64,000 bases of DNA. Origin: Phenylobacterium sp. RIFCSPHIGHO2_01_FULL_69_31 (GTDB lineage Bacteria; Pseudomonadota; Alphaproteobacteria; Caulobacterales; Caulobacteraceae). The translations under genes were made by a program, and so were the position numbers. Positions 62,261 to 64,000 of this stretch are shown in pieces. A model generated the notes under the pieces. It was not told where the DNA came from. It saw only the letters and a program-made list of their open reading frames with translations, and did no database searches. Location of the stretch: the NCBI RefSeq assembly GCF_001824475.1, contig NZ_MHXN01000003.1:209526-273525 (forward strand). The letters are read 5' to 3'. Positions within the stretch are counted from its first letter, which is position 1. Each line of letters opens with the position of its first letter.

Positions 62261-63501
62261 GCCCGGCGGTCCCTCACCAGCGTCCACAGGACCACGGCGC
62301 CGGCCAGGTCCAGCAGGCCCAGCGCCACGAAGAACGGGTCGTAGCCGACGGTGGCGACGAGGCCGCCGATGGCCAGGGAGAACAGCAGCACGCCGAGGTT
62401 CCCGCACGTGCCGGCCAGGCCGGCGACGGTGGCCACCTCGCTGCGCTTGAAAAGGTCGGAGGCCATGGTGATCACCGTCACCGACAGGGTCTGGTGCGCG
62501 AAGCCGCCCAGGCACAGCAGCGCGATGGCCGCATAGGGGCTTTCGACCCGGCCGACGAACATCATGCCGGTCATCATCAGCGCCCCCAGGGTGAAGGCGC
62601 CGCGCCGGGCATTGATCAGGCTGAAGCCGCGCCGCTGGAGGAACAGCACCACGGCCGGGCCGAACAGGCAGCCCAGATCAGCGGCCAGGAACGGCAGCCA
62701 GGCGAAGAGCGCGATCTGCTTCAGGTCGAAGCCGCGGGTCTGGACCAGGTAGAGCGGAATCCAGAACGCCAGCGTGCCCCAGGTGGGGTCGGCCAGCAGG
62801 CGGGGGATGGCGATGCCCCAGAAGTCGCGGCGGCGCAGCAGGGCGGGGATCGACGGCCGGGCGCCGTCGGCGGCCAGGTCCCTCTCCTGCCCGGCCTCGA
62901 TCAGCTCGCGCTCGGCAGCCGACAGGCCCGGGTGCGTCTCCGGCGTCCGGAACCAGCGCAGCCACGCCAGCGCCCAGACGAGGCCGATGGCGCCGGTTAT
63001 CACGAAGGCCGCACGCCAGTCGTAGGCCAGGATCGCCCAGGCCACGAGCGGCGGGGCCAGCATCGAGCCCAGCGAGGCGCCGATGTTGTAGAACCCACCG
63101 GCAAAGCCGCGCTCGCGCGCCGGGAACCAGGTGGCGACCACCTTCATCCCGGCCGGATTGGCCGAGCCCTCGGCGAAGCCCAGCAGGCCGCGCAGGACGG
63201 CGAAGACCGGCCAGGTGCTGGCGAAGCCGTGCGCCATGGAGATCACCGACCAGGCTCCGGCGAACAGCGCCAGGCCATAGCGGAGACCCACGCTGTCGAG
63301 CACGTAGCCCACTACCGGCTGCAGGATGATCCCGGCCTGGAAGGCGGCGGTGATCCAGCCGTACTGCTGCTCGGTGATGTGCAGCTCGGCCAGCATGGTG
63401 GGCGCCGCCACGCCCATGACTGCGCGGGTCAGGTAGTTCAGCATCGCGCCCAGCATCACCAGGCCGATGATCCACCAGCGGAGCGCGCGGAGGGTCTTCA
63501 T
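62257..63501 (-). CDS. MFS transporter, anion:cation symporter (ExuT/GudP-like) family
   Basis: 414 residues with twelve predicted helices. The N-terminal block MLNYLTRAVMGVAAPTMLAE, LRGLLGFAEGSANPAGMKVV with ATWFPARERGFAGGFYNIGA is diagnostic for the ACS family (hexuronate, glucarate and related acids). Together with the following xylosidase it suggests use of (methyl)glucurono-xylan pieces: uronate uptake and xylose release. It lies 22 bp after the partial sugar-porter gene on the same strand. Confidence 0.92.
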   Translation of the reverse strand: MKTLRALRWWIIGLVMLGAMLNYLTRAVMGVAAPTMLAELHITEQQYGWITAAFQAGIILQPVVGYVLDSVGLRYGLALFAGAWSVISMAHGFASTWPVFAVLRGLLGFAEGSANPAGMKVVATWFPARERGFAGGFYNIGASLGSMLAPPLVAWAILAYDWRAAFVITGAIGLVWALAWLRWFRTPETHPGLSAAERELIEAGQERDLAADGARPSIPALLRRRDFWGIAIPRLLADPTWGTLAFWIPLYLVQTRGFDLKQIALFAWLPFLAADLGCLFGPAVVLFLQRRGFSLINARRGAFTLGALMMTGMMFVGRVESPYAAIALLCLGGFAHQTLSVTVITMASDLFKRSEVATVAGLAGTCGNLGVLLFSLAIGGLVATVGYDPFFVALGLLDLAGAVVLWTLVRDRRA

Positions 63502-63523
63502 CGGAAGAACGCCGGGCGGCCGG

Positions 63524-64000
63524 TCAGCCCGTCATGTCCTCCAGCTCCTTGCCCCGGGTCTCGGTGACCATGGCGCGGACGAAGAACAGCGAGACGAGGG
63601 CGCTGAGCGCATAGAAGCTGTAGGTGGCGGCCAGGCCCAGCGAGGCCGCCAGGGCCGGGAAGCTGACCGAGATCGCGAAGTTGGCGGTCCACTGGGCGAA
63701 GCCGGCCACGGCCAGGCCCGAGCCGCGGATCTGGTTGGGGAACATCTCGCCCAGCATCACCCACATCACCGGGCCCCAGCTGAGGTTGAAGAAGATCACA
63801 TAGAGGTTCGCCGAGATCAGGGCGGCCAGGCCCGGGCCGTCGGCCAGGTGCAGGGCGCCGTCGACCATCGCGGCGGTGGAGAACGCCCAGGCCATGACCG
63901 CCAGCGTCGCGGCCATGCCAGCCGAGCCGATGAGCAGCAACGGCTTGCGGCCGATACGGTCGATCAGCATCACCGTGGCGAGGCAGGCGAGGATCGAGAG
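63524..64000 (-). CDS. sugar-porter MFS transporter, C-terminal part (cut by window end)
   Basis: About 159 codons are inside the window; the N-terminal two thirds lie beyond position 64000. Sugar-porter signatures: LIDRIGRKPLLLIGSAGMAA, GPVMWVMLGEMFPNQIRGSG, ANFAISVSFPALAA and the C-terminal VTETRGKELEDM (PETKG motif). In context with GH43 and an ACS-family carrier, a xylose/H+ symporter of the XylE type is likely, though not provable from this fragment. Confidence 0.9.
   Translation of the reverse strand, partial: LSILACLATVMLIDRIGRKPLLLIGSAGMAATLAVMAWAFSTAAMVDGALHLADGPGLAALISANLYVIFFNLSWGPVMWVMLGEMFPNQIRGSGLAVAGFAQWTANFAISVSFPALAASLGLAATYSFYALSALVSLFFVRAMVTETRGKELEDMTG

Overview
The window is one contiguous piece of a very GC-rich, densely coded chromosome. 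Genes overlap by 1-14 bp, TTG and GTG starts are frequent, and TonB-dependent receptors, Tat-exported proteins and FixJ/LuxR regulation are present. Together this suggests an alphaproteobacterium of the Caulobacterales type (Caulobacter/Phenylobacterium-like). That placement is inference from gene style and content; no rRNA or other marker is in the window.

Layout. 1-16.7 kb: the N-terminal part of a TonB receptor, an SDR and a thiolase, free-methionine-sulfoxide reductase, a secreted S9 peptidase, two unusual DNA-binding proteins (one built from an internal duplication, one XRE), an acyl-CoA ligase with an MFS carrier, a double-headed TetR divergent from a CoA-transferase, and a Tat-exported flavin amine oxidase. 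16.9-44.8 kb: a nucleobase-catabolism island. 44.8-55.4 kb: a TonB receptor/hydrolase operon, a DUF559 gene bracketed by repeats, a sulfatase operon with a divergent LysR, and a DsbA-like isomerase. 55.5-59.9 kb: a FixJ-type two-component locus and an alpha/beta hydrolase, with one shared palindrome in front of three transcription units, then an FMN reductase. 59.9-64 kb: an EF-hand lipoprotein and a xylosidase/sugar-transport cluster cut by the window end.

The island is the main content. Divergent purine operons (puuE-uraD-alc on the minus strand; uraH-xdhABC-puuD-allA-guaD-NUP-NCS2 permease on the plus strand) encode every step from guanine/xanthine to glyoxylate plus urea, and a secreted adenosine deaminase follows. 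The complete urease operon ureD-A-(small membrane ORF)-B-C-E-F-G turns urea into ammonia. Divergent from ureD lies a three-gene operon, a GTP-cyclohydrolase-II-like protein, a DUF1688 protein and uracil phosphoribosyltransferase. These match Urc1, Urc4 and Urc6 of the URC uracil-catabolic route known from the yeast Lachancea kluyveri, whose nitrogen leaves as urea. About 23 kb away is a compact rutA-rutB-rutC-nitroreductase operon, the other, oxidative uracil pathway. One locus therefore appears to carry two chemically different uracil-degradation routes plus full purine degradation. The URC operon beside urease is the best candidate for a poorly described bacterial system.

No CRISPR array, rRNA, tRNA, insertion sequence or prophage was recognised, and no gap between genes exceeds 300 bases.
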